Part shown: positions 32,430 through 43,880 of the stretch, in pieces
Numbering within the stretch: the stretch's first letter is position 1
Layout of the letters: every line of letters starts with the position of its first letter
From: Nicotiana tabacum
Taxonomy: Eukaryota > Streptophyta > Magnoliopsida > Solanales > Solanaceae
DNA: 64,000 nucleotides
Assembly: GCF_000715075.1 (NCBI RefSeq)
Contig: NC_134102.1
Coordinates: 43,471,348-43,535,347, forward strand
Reading direction: 5' to 3'
The notes under the pieces: model-generated
What the model was told of the DNA's origin: nothing
The model's database searches: none
What the model saw: only the letters and a program-made list of their open reading frames with translations
Position numbers and translations under genes: made by a program

Positions 32430-35093
32430 TGTCACGCCCCAAACTCGGGGAGCATGACCCGCGCTCAACCGAGAGAACCCGGCCGAGTAAGCCTATTAGA
32501 TTTCCTTCTACCCAAACTCATCCATGAATAAAGAGGAGATGTACTTCATTAATCATTCACTGAAAATATTTTATTAACAACTTCCTTTTTTCATTCTCAT
32601 TAGCAGCTTCATTCATAATTTCCAAAATATTACGAGTTTATAGAATTAATGATAAACATGATTTCCAAATACCAACATTTCTAGTTCAATTCCCAACTTC
32701 AACCACAACCCACAACCTGTCTACGGAGCCTCAAAATATAACAGAAGAGTAATATGGAAATGCCATCAACAAGGCCCCAACTATACCTCAAAACACAGTA
32801 CATGAGAAACAAAAGATACATGACCCCGGAATGAAGTGGGCTCACCAAATCAGCTGAAGAGAGTGAACTGCTATCACTGATCAATGCTGCCTACTGTTGA
32901 ACCATCTACATCCATTAAAGATGCAGCACCCCGGCAAAAGGGACGTTAGTAATGTCGAATAACACTAGTATGGATAGCTAAAAGTCGTATTTCAAAATAG
33001 AATGCCCACATAAGAAAAGGCAACACATAGAAACAACAAGTCATAATCAACAATATCCAAATGTTCAGTTAAAACATAATAATTTTCAAAATATGAACTT
33101 CATATACAATTTTGATTGGGAGATCATTAGCACTAATATACCACCGTCTTTGTTAGCACGGAGTCCGGTCATGCCCGATCGGCTAGGCCATCTCCCCACG
33201 AACAATGTGATTTGACATGTGATGCAAAGGAAAGTTGTTACCAAGAGTAGTACCACCATATGCACAATATGGCGTCTGATCTCCACCCGATCAACTAGGC
33301 CGCCTTCCCACATATGCCGTGCGGGTTGACTTTTCCAATCCACAAAGGTTCCAGTTTCATCCCAATTAAGGGGAATAATATCATAATTTCCCAAAGGTTC
33401 CAATTTCATCCCAAATAAGGGGAATAATCACAATCCACCCCTACACCGGCACGTGTAGTTTCAGGTGTGGGCCTTATGACCCATCCTTCCTCAGTTTTGC
33501 TAATGATGCTCCCAAAAATATTTTTGATTTGATTTGCAAACAGAAATATCGTAAATACAATTGTACTCACCTCAACATATTTCACATTATATACATTCTC
33601 ATTAGTAATCCCACTCATTCACAACGCCAACATTTCCTTAGCTCATTAGGCAATTCACAAGATTCTTTATTCTTGGCACGATGGCCGTATTTCATATTCC
33701 ACACTTTCACCTCTTTCAATTTCAAAGATCACCATCAAGTATCAACATATAAGATATTTCAAAAATCATATACTTCAAATCCATTTGAAATGGAAACTTC
33801 AAACACAAATGGTTCCTTCCCAAAGAATGAGGCATACCATCCAACAATAGAAACACACATGAAAATCATAAACAATCAATACACTATTTATTCTTACAAT
33901 GCTCTTCCCTAGCAATGGCAATGTACCAGTTCAACACATGAGTATATAGAACTCGAATCACACTAGATATATTTATAAAGCAGAGCATTAGTTAAAGCAG
34001 CCAGTAATGGGCATGAATTGAGTACAAAAGCTTTTAGGTAATTCTATCTTCGAAGTCATTTTTAAACAATTGAGTCGAGGCTAATTTCATATTCTTTATC
34101 GCATCTTCTCAAATCATTGGCACTACTAGACACAATCATAACTTAAATTCTTGGCACGTTGGCCACACTCTATATCCCCAATTAACTTATTTCACTTCCA
34201 ACCATCTTTATAGATTATCAACAATAAGACATTTCCAAATTAAGACTTTAGGTACACATATGAGCAATTAAGAGTCTTAAGAATATTGAGATTTTCTCAC
34301 ACAATTTGGCATACTATCTTTCATTGAAACACGACTTAAAGTCATAACCTTTTAATATGCAACCCATACTTTGAAAGTTACGGAAACATTATGGAATTCA
34401 ATTCCAAGAGAGAAAGTTTAGCCAACATACCTCAATCGAGCTTCCTTAACTCTAGAATGATCCAGAATTCTTAGCAATCCCGATCTATTTTGAGACATAA
34501 CAAAATTGAATCATAATTAGGAATATATTCATGGTCTCAGCTTATTTGAGCATTTTATCAGACATTAGGAAGATATTCATGAATTAAGAATATTGAGATT
34601 TTCTTCTACAAGATTTCCTTCACTCCACAACTCAATCCTTACTTATTTCAGCTCAACAATCTTCTCATAATTCTTACTGGTACATGCACGTATAAATAAT
34701 AATCTCATACCCACAAATCATACTCCTAATCAACCATCTTCTACCCAAATTCGAAATTGAAAACTAGGGTATGGAACCTTACCTCTTAGATGAAGAACTT
34801 GTGGGTTTTACTTGTTAATCTTTCAAGATTTGAGCAAGACTTGATGAATAATTAGCCTAGGATTTCCTCTGCGGCCATTATGCGGCTCGTAGAGTGGTTC
34901 TGCGGTAGCATAATGGACCACAAAAATGCGTTTTTCAGCCAAATATTTTCCTTTACTTTCCGGTGCATTGTTCAACTCAAAAATTCCATCTTCAAACACG
35001 TAAGCCTACTCCGGCACCACAAAACCTTTAATTCACTTGCGAAATTTACGGGGCTTTACACTGAAATACTTCAAAAAATTTCGTGGTGTTACA
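32430..35093 (-). mobile_element. Solo LTR (2664 bp) inserted in RT of element A
   Basis: On the - strand it runs from TGTAACACCACGAAAT to GGGGCGTGACA and is flanked by TGAAA on both sides. Removing it restores the RT reading of element A. No primer site or pol inside. The family start TGTAAAGCCCCGTAAATTTC lies 33 bases inside the actual end: the terminus seems to have been duplicated. Other members' features are present: the stem-loop at 32906-32926, twin GATCGG modules at 33160-33310, and a short CG-rich tract at 34870-34925. No gene. Confidence 0.88.
32906..32926 (-). other. Conserved LTR stem-loop (solo LTR copy)
   Basis: CTACATC and GATGCAG separated by seven bases; a single change from the family stem CTGCATC/GATGCAG. 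Confidence 0.55.
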
Positions 35094-35540
35094 TGAAAGA
35101 TATTTTCAGAATACACCTCTCCCTAATCTTCAATTGGTGATACCACGATCTTAAATCAATCTTGTAGAAGTACTTAACAACTTGCAACTGATCAAACAAA
35201 TCATCTATCCTTGGCAGTATGTACTTATTATTGATTGTGGCCTTATTGAGCTGCCGATAATCGATACGTATGCTCAATGACCCATCCTTCTTTCTTACAA
35301 AATGAATTGGTGCGCCCCAAGGTGACATAGTCGGTCGGATAAAAACCTTCTCTAGTAAATCCTTCAATTGCTCTTTCAATTCCTTTAATTCAGTCGGAGT
35401 TATTCTATTTATTAGAATCGATATATGTTGCGTGCCTAGCAACACATTGACCCCAAAATCAATCTCCCTGTTTGGTGGGATCCCAGGAAGCTCATCAGGA
35501 AAGACCTCTGGAACTTCATACACAACTGGAAGTGCCGGGG
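35094..35540 (-). pseudogene. pol: Reverse transcriptase of element A, N-terminal half
   Basis: An open stretch on the - strand from [20 protein letters not shown] through [40 protein letters not shown] and [20 protein letters not shown] to [19 protein letters not shown]. This is the entry to gypsy RT (fingers). The reading leaves RT at the solo LTR. On its N-terminal side it is cut at about 35540, where an LTR fragment begins, so protease and gag of A are missing. Confidence 0.9.
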
Positions 35541-37658
35541 CCAAGTCCCCGGATATACCTCAAAAATAATGTACAAGCAAAAAATATAACATAAGGGCCA
35601 AGATATAGAGTAGGACTCACCCAAATCGGCTAAAGGGAGGGTACACCCCTATCGAGAACTTGTTCTGCCTTCTGAGGTAGAACCTGCATCCATTAAAGAT
35701 GTAGTGTTCCCGGCAATAGATACTTGAGTACATATAGAATAGTACTAATATGCAAAGTTACGTACCCTCACATGTAATTGAATGTCAACATAAGGAAAAG
35801 AAACGTGGGCGTAGGTAGAAAATCAATAATATTTTAAAATGCCAAGTAAAAAGTAAGAGAAAACAGGTAACCTTTTTTCAATTTTCAAATAAACAATAAC
35901 ATTTTTAGTTGGGTGATCATTAGTTACTGATAAAGAACCATATAACCACCATGTGCGTGGCAAGGCCTCCCATCTCGACCCGATGCTCTAAATTGTCTCA
36001 CCACAATTTCGTGTAGATCGACGTGTTTAAGCTAGAAATGCTATACAATCATCCCAATAATAGGGCATTATCTAATCATGGTGCGAAAGGGTACTTGTCC
36101 CTAATCGACTCCTTCACCGGCATGTGTAGTTTTGGGTATAGGCCTTTACAACATACACTTTCTCGGTTACATAACAATACTCCCTAAAACATTTCATTTA
36201 AAGCAGTTCATAAAACCTTTTTTCTCATTTGTCCCTTGGGACATGCATCATCATACTCATATTGGCAAAATGGCAAAATTTCATCATAGCCACAAATACA
36301 TAAGAGCTTAAAACACATAAAAGTATTTTAAAAAAGGATAACACAGAGATTTCATATCGAACATGAATTTAATTCATAAGCACTTGATAAATTATTCGTT
36401 TGAGGCATTTCAAAACAATGGGAATATGAACTTGAACAAACCATACTTGGAGTTTAAAAGGAGGTCATGAAATCCGATTCTACAAAAGGTGTTTAACCAA
36501 ACATACCTTAATTGAGCTTCCCGAGGATCCCTACTATGTTCCACGACTCCTAATACTTCAATCTACATCAACAAATTCAATTGGGCCATTATTAGTAAGA
36601 ATTTCCATGTTCTAAGCTATTTAGGTATATTATCAAACACTTAGGGTGCATACTTGTCTACAACCTCCTACAATGGAATTTCTTCACCCTACAACCAATT
36701 TGCATACCATCAATTCATATACAATCATCATTAGGAAATCAAAAACCTCCATTGGCGCATGCATGCCAAACAATTTATTCCCATACCACAAATCACATTT
36801 CATATTCTTCAAAAACATGCAATTTCAAGACTAAGAGCTCATGTCGTCCAATCACCATCCCATAAGCTCCTACAATAAAATCCTACCCTTAGTGTCGTTA
36901 TTGAACATTGCATGTGAGCTAGGGGTGAAATTGTACCTTATTAGTAGAGGGCCTTGTGAGTTATTCCCTTGAGTCACCAATAATTGGGAAGGAACTGAAG
37001 TGTAGAAAAGTTTGGAGCTTTTCCCTCTCCCTCTCTAGAGTGCTCTATCCTTCAAAAAATCTGATTTCCTTTCTAAAATAACCCCCTTAGTCCTTTTATT
37101 ATAATAGAATCCAGTGAGGAATTTCTAAGAGATACCCCTCCAAGGCACATATGCATTCGCGGAATGGATCGTGGAAATGCTTATGTTATCTGCAAATTGG
37201 ATCGCAAAATGGACCTCCTGGTTTTGAAATGGAACTAGACAAATATGGGGTTAATCTTCGGTCTGCATAAAATTTTCATTGTCCGCACATTGGACCGCAA
37301 AATCTCCTTAAAACATTTCCCTAGATGGCCTAACCAATTTCGCGATGGATCTGCAGTCCGCGAATTGTCTATGTAGTCTGCATAACCCACCACTAAAGAC
37401 CCTCAAATTTAGTTTGCTTCTTCCTCTATTTGTGATGATTATGTGATCAACGAAACTGATTCACGGTCCACATAATTGACTGTGGAATTTCCATCTCATG
37501 CCAATTCGTCTTCACACTTTGCAACGCACTGCAGTTCACAAATCTGTACCGTGGCAATATTGCAATCCAAAACTTATCCTACAACCTTTCGAGCATATTA
37601 GCACGACTTTGTAAGTATAAAACCTTATATCCCTAGCGAACTTTTACGGGGCCAAACA
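35541..37658 (-). repeat. Truncated LTR of element G (- strand)
   Basis: On the - strand it starts TGTTTGGCCCCGTAAAAG at 37658 after a polypurine tract and runs to about 35541, where it is joined directly to A's RT. Comparison with D's LTR (CTATACCTCAAA at 49734 against GATATACCTCAAA at 35553) shows that its last 330 or so bases are missing. It has the stem-loop at 35684-35704 and a CG-rich tract with GCGGAATGG, CCGCAAA-type words at 37150-37560. No gene. Confidence 0.78.
35684..35704 (-). other. Conserved LTR stem-loop (G copy)
   Basis: CTGCATC then GATGTAG seven bases later; one mismatch against the family stem. Confidence 0.5.
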
Positions 37659-37855
37659 TTCTCCCCTGCTTAGGATCATTTGCCCTCGAATGAGTGTTAG
37701 AGTCTGCTATAGATACCAAGCACGACTTGGTTCATCACTCAAACAAATCTCATGACATAACAAAGCATTACACATATCGGGCAACACCAACCATGGAAAT
37801 ATATGCATTGCATAACCATTAAGAACACAAGAGCATAATCTTTACAAATTCAAAA
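37659..37855 (-). mobile_element. Polypurine tract and 3' tail of element G
   Basis: TTCTCCCCTGC (37659-37669) is the polypurine tract on the - strand. The following GATCATTTGCCCTCGAATGA matches D's tail at 51925. The tail is cut at 37855 by the LTR of element F. Confidence 0.78.
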
Positions 37856-39255
37856 TGTAAGGCCCCGTAAAAGTTTGCAAAGGAATTTAAGATTTCGTAG
37901 TGCCAGAGTAGGCTTACGTGTTTGACGATAGTAAATGAAAATGGACTTCTTGGGCTGAACAATGCACTGGGGATTAAAGGAAAATATTTGGCAGAAGAAG
38001 TCATTTCTGCGGCCCACTATGCAGTGGCATAATCACTTTGTAGACCGCATAATGGCAGTAGAGTGAAGCAGAGGTGGGGCAACTTGGAGGAAGGTCTGCG
38101 GTGCATTATGCAGTCTTCTGCGGTGCATTATGAGACCGCATAATAAGTGTGCTGGCCACATAACTACTGCAGACCCATGAAGGCAACATCAGCTTTGGGC
38201 ACCAAATTATGCGGCAGATATGCGGACCGCATATCCATTCTACGATCGCATATGCGACTGCATATCCTGTTCCGGAGCTTCATTTTTGGATTTTTATAAC
38301 CTGACCCCCACTTCGTTAAATAGACGATATGTACCATTTTTTGACCAAAAACCTGATATTTTGAGGGCGAGAGAGTGCCCTAGAGTGGAACAAAATTCTT
38401 TAACAATTTGTTCTTCAGTTCTTGCTCGAATATTGGAAGATTAACAAGGAAACTCACTAGGTCTTCATCCTGGAGGTAAGATTCTACATCCTAACTCTTT
38501 ATTTCTAAAGTTAACTAGAAATGGGTAATTATTAAGATAATTCTTTGGTAAGGGAGTTGGTTATTTTGCATGCATGATAAAAAATGGGTTGTGGGATGAT
38601 GGAATCCTCCATAAAAGGACCTTGAAACCTTAATGCACACCTAGTGTTTGATAAAATGTTCAAATGATCTATAACCATGATTATCTTCCTAATTTTCGTT
38701 CAATTTGTTACATTTCTAAAATAGATCAAAGTTGCTAAGATTTCTAGAACATTTTAGAGTTTATGGAAGCTACATTGAGGTATGTTGGCTAAACTCTTCT
38801 CTTATAATTGAATCCCACGGTATTCATGTAATTTATGTAAGTCCCAAATTGTTCATTATGAAAGTGGCTATTACGAATAAGCTTGTAGTGAAAGATATAT
38901 GCTCAATATGTCTCCCCAAAATATTTTTATCATGTTATGTTATCATTTGCAAATATGTTCAAAGTATGGGCTGTGTATTAATAATGTTGCGACTTCTAGT
39001 CAAGTTCAAACGATGGTATTATGCCAAATTTTGTGAAACATCTCTATGTGCCTAAGACTCTTAATTGCTCACATGTGCACTAAAAATATTGATTTGAAAT
39101 GCCTTGTTGTGGATGATGATAATGATGTTTGAAAGTGAAAAATGTGAGCATGATATCTTAAATAAGGTCGACGTGCCAATAATAATTTTGTAATTGTGGC
39201 CACTAGTGCCAATAAAATGAAAAGATGTGAAACAAGTATAAAATGAGATGATGGG

Positions 39256-39413
39256 TATAAAAAGGTTGATGTATCCAAGGAGACGGCCTAGCCGATCGGG
39301 TCATGATCGGATGCCATGCCGCACACATAGCGGTGATTGTGATGGAAACTATGATTGTGGTTGATGTCTCTAATGAGATGGCCTAGCCAATCGGGTCGTG
39401 ATCGGACTCCATG
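39256..39413 (+). promoter_or_regulatory. TATA-like word and twin GATCGG modules in F LTR
   Basis: TATAAAAAGG at 39256-39265, then two copies of the module GGCCTAGCCGATCGGGTC followed by TGATCGGA-x-x-CCATG at 39281-39318 and 39376-39413, 95 bases apart. The module recurs twice in the E LTRs and in the solo LTR at 33160-33310. Whether it marks the promoter, the RNA start or a structure is not known. Confidence 0.4.
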
Positions 39414-39671
39414 ATAAAAGTACGGTGGTATTGGTATTATGAATATTGGAATCGTGAATAGTGGAATATTGGTACTAAAGACCTCCCAACTTATAATATG
39501 GAAATTTATTTGAACATTGTCTTGGTCCTAATTTGAGGTTTGATGATGTTTGAGGCTTCACTAATATTATGATTGTACTCGCTCATAATATTTATCATTC
39601 TATTGAGAGGGTGTTTTGTTATTCATATTAGTACTATTCCATATGTACTAGCGTCCTTTTTACCGGGGGCG

Positions 39672-39692
39672 CTGCATCTTCAATGGATGCAG
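39672..39692 (+). other. Conserved LTR stem-loop (F copy)
   Basis: CTGCATC, seven bases, GATGCAG: a perfect 7-bp stem. Found at the same place in the LTRs of D, E and others. Confidence 0.6.
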
Positions 39693-40180
39693 GTGGTTCC
39701 ACAGCAAGAGATACTAATCAGTGATAGCGATATACTCTCTTCCCAGCAGACATGGTGAGCCCCACTTCATTTCGGGGTCATGTATCTTTTGTTCCTCGTG
39801 TATTGTGTTTGAGGTATAGCCGGGACCCTATTGCCGGCATTATCATAATACTCTATTGTATCTATTAGAGGCTCCATAGACACTGTGTGGGTTGTATATT
39901 GGTGTTGGAAAAGTCAAACTAGTAATGTTATGTTTGAATTACTTATTCCACTTCAGAATATGAAAAACAATGTGTGTGAAATTTGACACTTTAAAATGAA
40001 GTAACTATTGGTAAGAAATTGGTATTGCAGACATGATCACTTTATTGATTGAATAACAAAAATATATATTCTCTTTATTTATGGATGAGTTTGGGTAGAA
40101 GGAAATCTAATATGCTTGCTCGACCGGGTTCACTCGGTTGAGCGCCGGCCGCGCTCCCCAATTTTGGGGTGTCACAAACT

Positions 40181-40192
40181 TGGTATCAGAGC
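40181..40192 (+). other. Primer binding site of element F
   Basis: TGGTATCAGAGC, a perfect match to the 12-base complement of initiator tRNA-Met. Confidence 0.92.
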
Positions 40193-40396
40193 GTAAGGTT
40201 TTAAAGTGTCTTAGGATGTCTCGGAGCCATGTCTAGTAGAGTCCTTGTTATTGGTGTGTTGTCGACCACATCTATAATTAGGATGCTACTTGGGAATTTA
40301 GGAATAATACCCTTTTTTCATGTTCTCGATCGTCCGATAAAGCTGATTATAAGATTGTTCCTCCTTTAACTCGTGCTTTGCTATAACTTTCAGTGA

Positions 40397-40939
40397 ATGG
40401 CGCCTAGAAAGAAGGCAAGAACTGGCTAAAGAGCCAATGTCACCCCAAGAGTGGCAGTTGACACTATATTTAATGAAGCGGGTGAGCACCCAAGGAGTGA
40501 GAATATTCCTCGAGTTAGTACACTGCCTGATTTTACTACATCTTATCAGACTGCACCAGCCCCTACACCTACTGAGGGTGCAACAGTCCCTCCAACTGAT
40601 ATACTAGTTCCACCTCGAGCTCTAGCTTCCTATTTCGATGTTTCTAATGGGGATCATAGGGGATCCATACAGATGTTGGCTCAAATAGTGGCTTCCCAGG
40701 CCCAGAGATCAAATGTTGTACCCACTTCTTCTTGTCAGCCAGGGGATTCTGCTAGTTATAGGGTGAACATGTTTCTCCAGTTGGATCCTCCATTGTTCAT
40801 AGGTACAAACCAGATGAGGACCCCCAGGACTTCATTGATGAGATGAAAAAAGACTCTCCGAGTTATGCGTGCTATTGAGACAGAGGCAGTGGAATTGGCC
40901 TCCTACCGCCTGAAAGAGGTGGCATATTCTTGGTTTGAA
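40397..40939 (+). pseudogene. gag: Gag start of element F, truncated
   Basis: It starts at ATG 40397 (MAPRKKARTG, a stop where E has Gln, then RANVTPRVAVD), and goes on with EHPRSENIPRVSTLPDFTTS, PPTDILVPPRALASYFDVSN and QMLAQIVASQAQRSNVVPTS. It matches E's Gag (MAPKKRARIGQGAN) along its length. A frameshift at about 40805 leads to the frame with the EDPQDFIDEMKK core and EVAYSWFE, at which point it is cut by the LTR of element C. The rest of F is not in the window. Confidence 0.85.
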
Positions 40940-42995
40940 ATAAAAATCAACAAAAGCTGTCGCAAGTTATGTTCATAATTTTACTAGAGACAGTGTTACC
41001 AATATTACTCTCAATGTACTTTGATTTACGGAAAGATCCAACCATATAATGGAATAGCTATGAGTCTTGTTTACAACTCATTAAACCGTTCATCGATACT
41101 ACATTGGAGTAGGGAGATATTAAAATATTTGCGAGACTGCACAAGCAGCTCCCTTTGAGATGCACAAGGTTAGTTGAGGATTATCTTGATATATAAAGTT
41201 GTGACCTTCATCTCCAAGTCTCGTTTTCGACCAAAATCAGACCTAATACTCTCTCTAGACCTTTTAAATCTATCCTTAGGGTTTAGAAACACAATCAAAG
41301 GTGGAGAAGGTGAAACACGTGGATTCAAGCTTTAGAAACCCGAACTGGTCGATAGTTTGCTGCTTTCTCTCTTCGTGGCTGATTGGGTTAGGTCATCTTT
41401 AGGCCGGAGCAAGCCTGGATGTTGAAGAAAAACATGTTAAACTTGAAGTTGGAAGTATGTTTGAGGTGTTGTGCGTATGAGACTGTTTTGGAAGGTCTTT
41501 GAGCTAGGCTTCGGCTGGTTCTTGATGTAGTATCTTATATGCTATGTGTTGATGTTGTTCTTATCACATCTAGGGTTAGTTTGAGTGGGAATGAATTGAT
41601 ATAGGTGCTGCCAAATATTTTGAAAATCGTAGGTGTGTTGTTGTTGATTGTTGGACAGTTTGGGAGGCTCAATATGAGTATTGTTATTGTTGTTTGGAAT
41701 GTTTGGCGATTTTTCTAACTTGTGGGAAGTCATATAAATATGGTAGGTTCTTCCCTTTTATTGTAAAATAGGTTGTGGTCGATATATAATAGTTACGACG
41801 CTTAAATGACAACGATAGGCCGTGAAATTTGTATAGCTTGAGGTCGGGCAGTGTATACAAGGTATGGGAGGGTATCCTTTTATTTCTTTTGCATGACTCC
41901 GAATTTACGCAATATAAACAAATGAGCTTCCAAAGATACTCCACTCTTAAAAGCTAGAAGTACTTACGTTGTTTCCCTTCTAATGGAAAGATTGATGTTG
42001 ATGTTGCTTATCTTATTCTTATGTATCAATTATTGTTGGTTTTTCCTAATTCCTATAATATTCATGATGACGAGTTAGCTCTAATAACATATATGGAGGT
42101 TACCGACCTTACGTCACTCCAAAAGGGTCAGAGTGTGATTCCACCAATCCGATATGCATTATATATATGTATCTATTTTACTCTACCGAACTGCGGTATA
42201 GTTGGTCGAGTACGACATCTATCGTGCAAAAACAGATTATTTGGGCTTTACCGAGCTCCACATGACCGGGTACTATTCTACCGAGCCTTATTATGGCCGG
42301 GTACATTTTACTGAGCCAATTACGGTCGTGTACGATATGATAATGATGATGCTCACAGAGGCGTATGTTATAAAAGTGTGTGTGTATGTATATATGCCAT
42401 TTATACGCATATTCATGACATTATAAATGTTTTATGATTCACAGAGCTATTTAGACTTACAGGTTGAGTCCTTTACTCCATGCTTCTTTCATGTCTTTTA
42501 TATACTACTTTTCATGCCTTACATATTCAATACTTTATTCGTACTGACATCTCTTTTATTTGTGGATGCTGCATGTCATGCTACAGGTCCTGATAGATAG
42601 GTTGACGATCCTCCCTGTAGTCTACCAGTTCAAGAGGAAGTGTTGTTGCACTCCACATGCTTTGGAGTTGTCTTTCGAGCCAGTATACTTATGTACATAT
42701 GTTTATGGGTATGACGGGGCTTGTCCCAACCTTATGATGTTTATGTATTCCTTGGAGACTTGTTGACGGATCTCATGTGTATAGATGTTTTGTTCATCCC
42801 AGTAAACCTGTGTACCTCATGTATATCATTTTGGGGTTGTCCATTATCGAGTATTCTTTATGTTATGTTTGGGATATCTCATGACAACCCTTATGGACCA
42901 TTTACGCATGATAGTATGGTTAAGGATATGTTACGTTGGTGCTCAGAAAGTAAAGCCCGGTTGCCCGTAGCAGCCCTCCAGTTTGGGTCATGACA
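40936..42995 (+). repeat. 5' LTR of element C, 5'-truncated
   Basis: It aligns with the 3' LTR from 47195 on, so about 290 bases are missing at the start. The join to F's gag shares the bases TGAA (40936-40939). It ends GGGTCATGACA at 42995. It carries a 30-bp tandem repeat at 42249-42338. No gene within. Confidence 0.83.
42249..42338 (+). repeat. 30-bp tandem repeat in C LTR, three copies
   Basis: TACCGAGCTCCACATGACCG begins copy one, TACCGAGCCTTATTATGGCC copy two, TACTGAGCCAATTACGGTCG copy three, each 30 bases; a fainter earlier copy is at 42184. The homologous repeat in the 3' LTR is at 48626-48715. Confidence 0.88.
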
Positions 42996-42999
42996 AACT

Positions 43000-43010
43000 T
43001 GGTATCAGAG
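43000..43010 (+). other. Primer binding site of element C
   Basis: TGGTATCAGAG followed by AA instead of C; matches initiator tRNA-Met over 11 bases. Confidence 0.82.
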
Positions 43011-43210
43011 AAAGTATGTCCTATAAAAGTCTACAAGTCGTGTCTAGTAGAGTCTTGTTTATGGTTTTGTTGTGTGCCACACATATAAACAAGATGCTAC
43101 GGGGAATTTAGGATGGTTACTTTTCCTTCATGTTCTAGATCGTACGATAGAACCGAGTCATAAAGAATGAAAATTTTAACCCTAATCCTTGTTTGTCTTA
43201 TAGCTAAGAT

Positions 43211-43880
43211 ATGGCTTCCTCTGGAAGGACTACGGGTGATCCAAGGGTTGCGACGGATATGGATGTGGGAGTAAGTTACTCCATTGAGACAAACCTATCT
43301 GATATTATGTCCTCTATTGAGACGGATCCAGCAGAGATTATGCCTTTTGTCAAGACAGATCCGTCTGCGATATGAGATGAGTCACCACTACGGGAGTCTC
43401 CGACTCCGATGGTATCAGAGGAACCAAGAAGCTCTCTAGTATCACCACTTTTCCCTGTTGCCCTAGTTGAGCTAGAAGTAAGGATGGCAACACAAGTATT
43501 GACTAGATCAGTAGATCCCCCGAACCCCGTACTAATGATGGCTCTCTAGAGGATGTAGGTTCTTCTGAGGAATTGAGAAGTCCATGGTCTTGGGAATCAG
43601 TTAACCAGGATTTGCCAGCATCCATATAACAAGACCTAGAAAAGGGTATTGGACGGACCATTAGAGTAAAAATAATAGGTACTTTCATAGGATTCCCAAG
43701 TGGTGATAAACAACAAGTCGAATGACAACGGGTTGGAGGACTTTCCCCGCTTATGTTGGAATAGTTTGTTCCATATCAGGGCTCCAGGGTACGGCCATGG
43801 CAAGGTTCACATGCACTGATATCTCAGTACCAGAGTGAGTTATGATGGAAGGTATCGAGATCTTAGTACCGGAGATCTCA
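43211..43880 (+). pseudogene. Leader ORF remnant of element C, unrecognised
   Basis: From ATG 43211: MASSGRTTGDPRVATDMDVG, SIETNLSDIMSSIETDPAEI and MPFVKTDPSAI before a TGA, and in frame past it ESPLRESPTPMVSEEPRSSL. Position behind the primer site suggests Gag, and the acidic, proline/serine-rich text resembles an N-terminal Gag region. But no capsid core and no zinc knuckle are seen, and further stops follow. The segment SIETxxx-IM is itself repeated three times. Not identified with any known family. Confidence 0.45.

Larger units (their letters stand above)
37856..40176 (+). repeat. 5' LTR of element F (2321 bp)
   Basis: It begins TGTAAGGCCCCGTAAAAG and ends GGTGTCACA, followed after four bases by the primer site. 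It has a CG-rich tract with GCGGACCGCATA-type words at 38005-38275, twin GATCGG modules at 39281-39413 and the stem-loop at 39672-39692. A TATAAAAAGG word at 39256 precedes the first module and is a possible TATA box. No gene within. Confidence 0.9.

Noticed and set aside
37856..40939. F and E as 5' and 3' parts of one element
   Set aside because: Both have their own 5' LTR, primer site and gag start, in the same orientation, so they are separate insertions of the same family.
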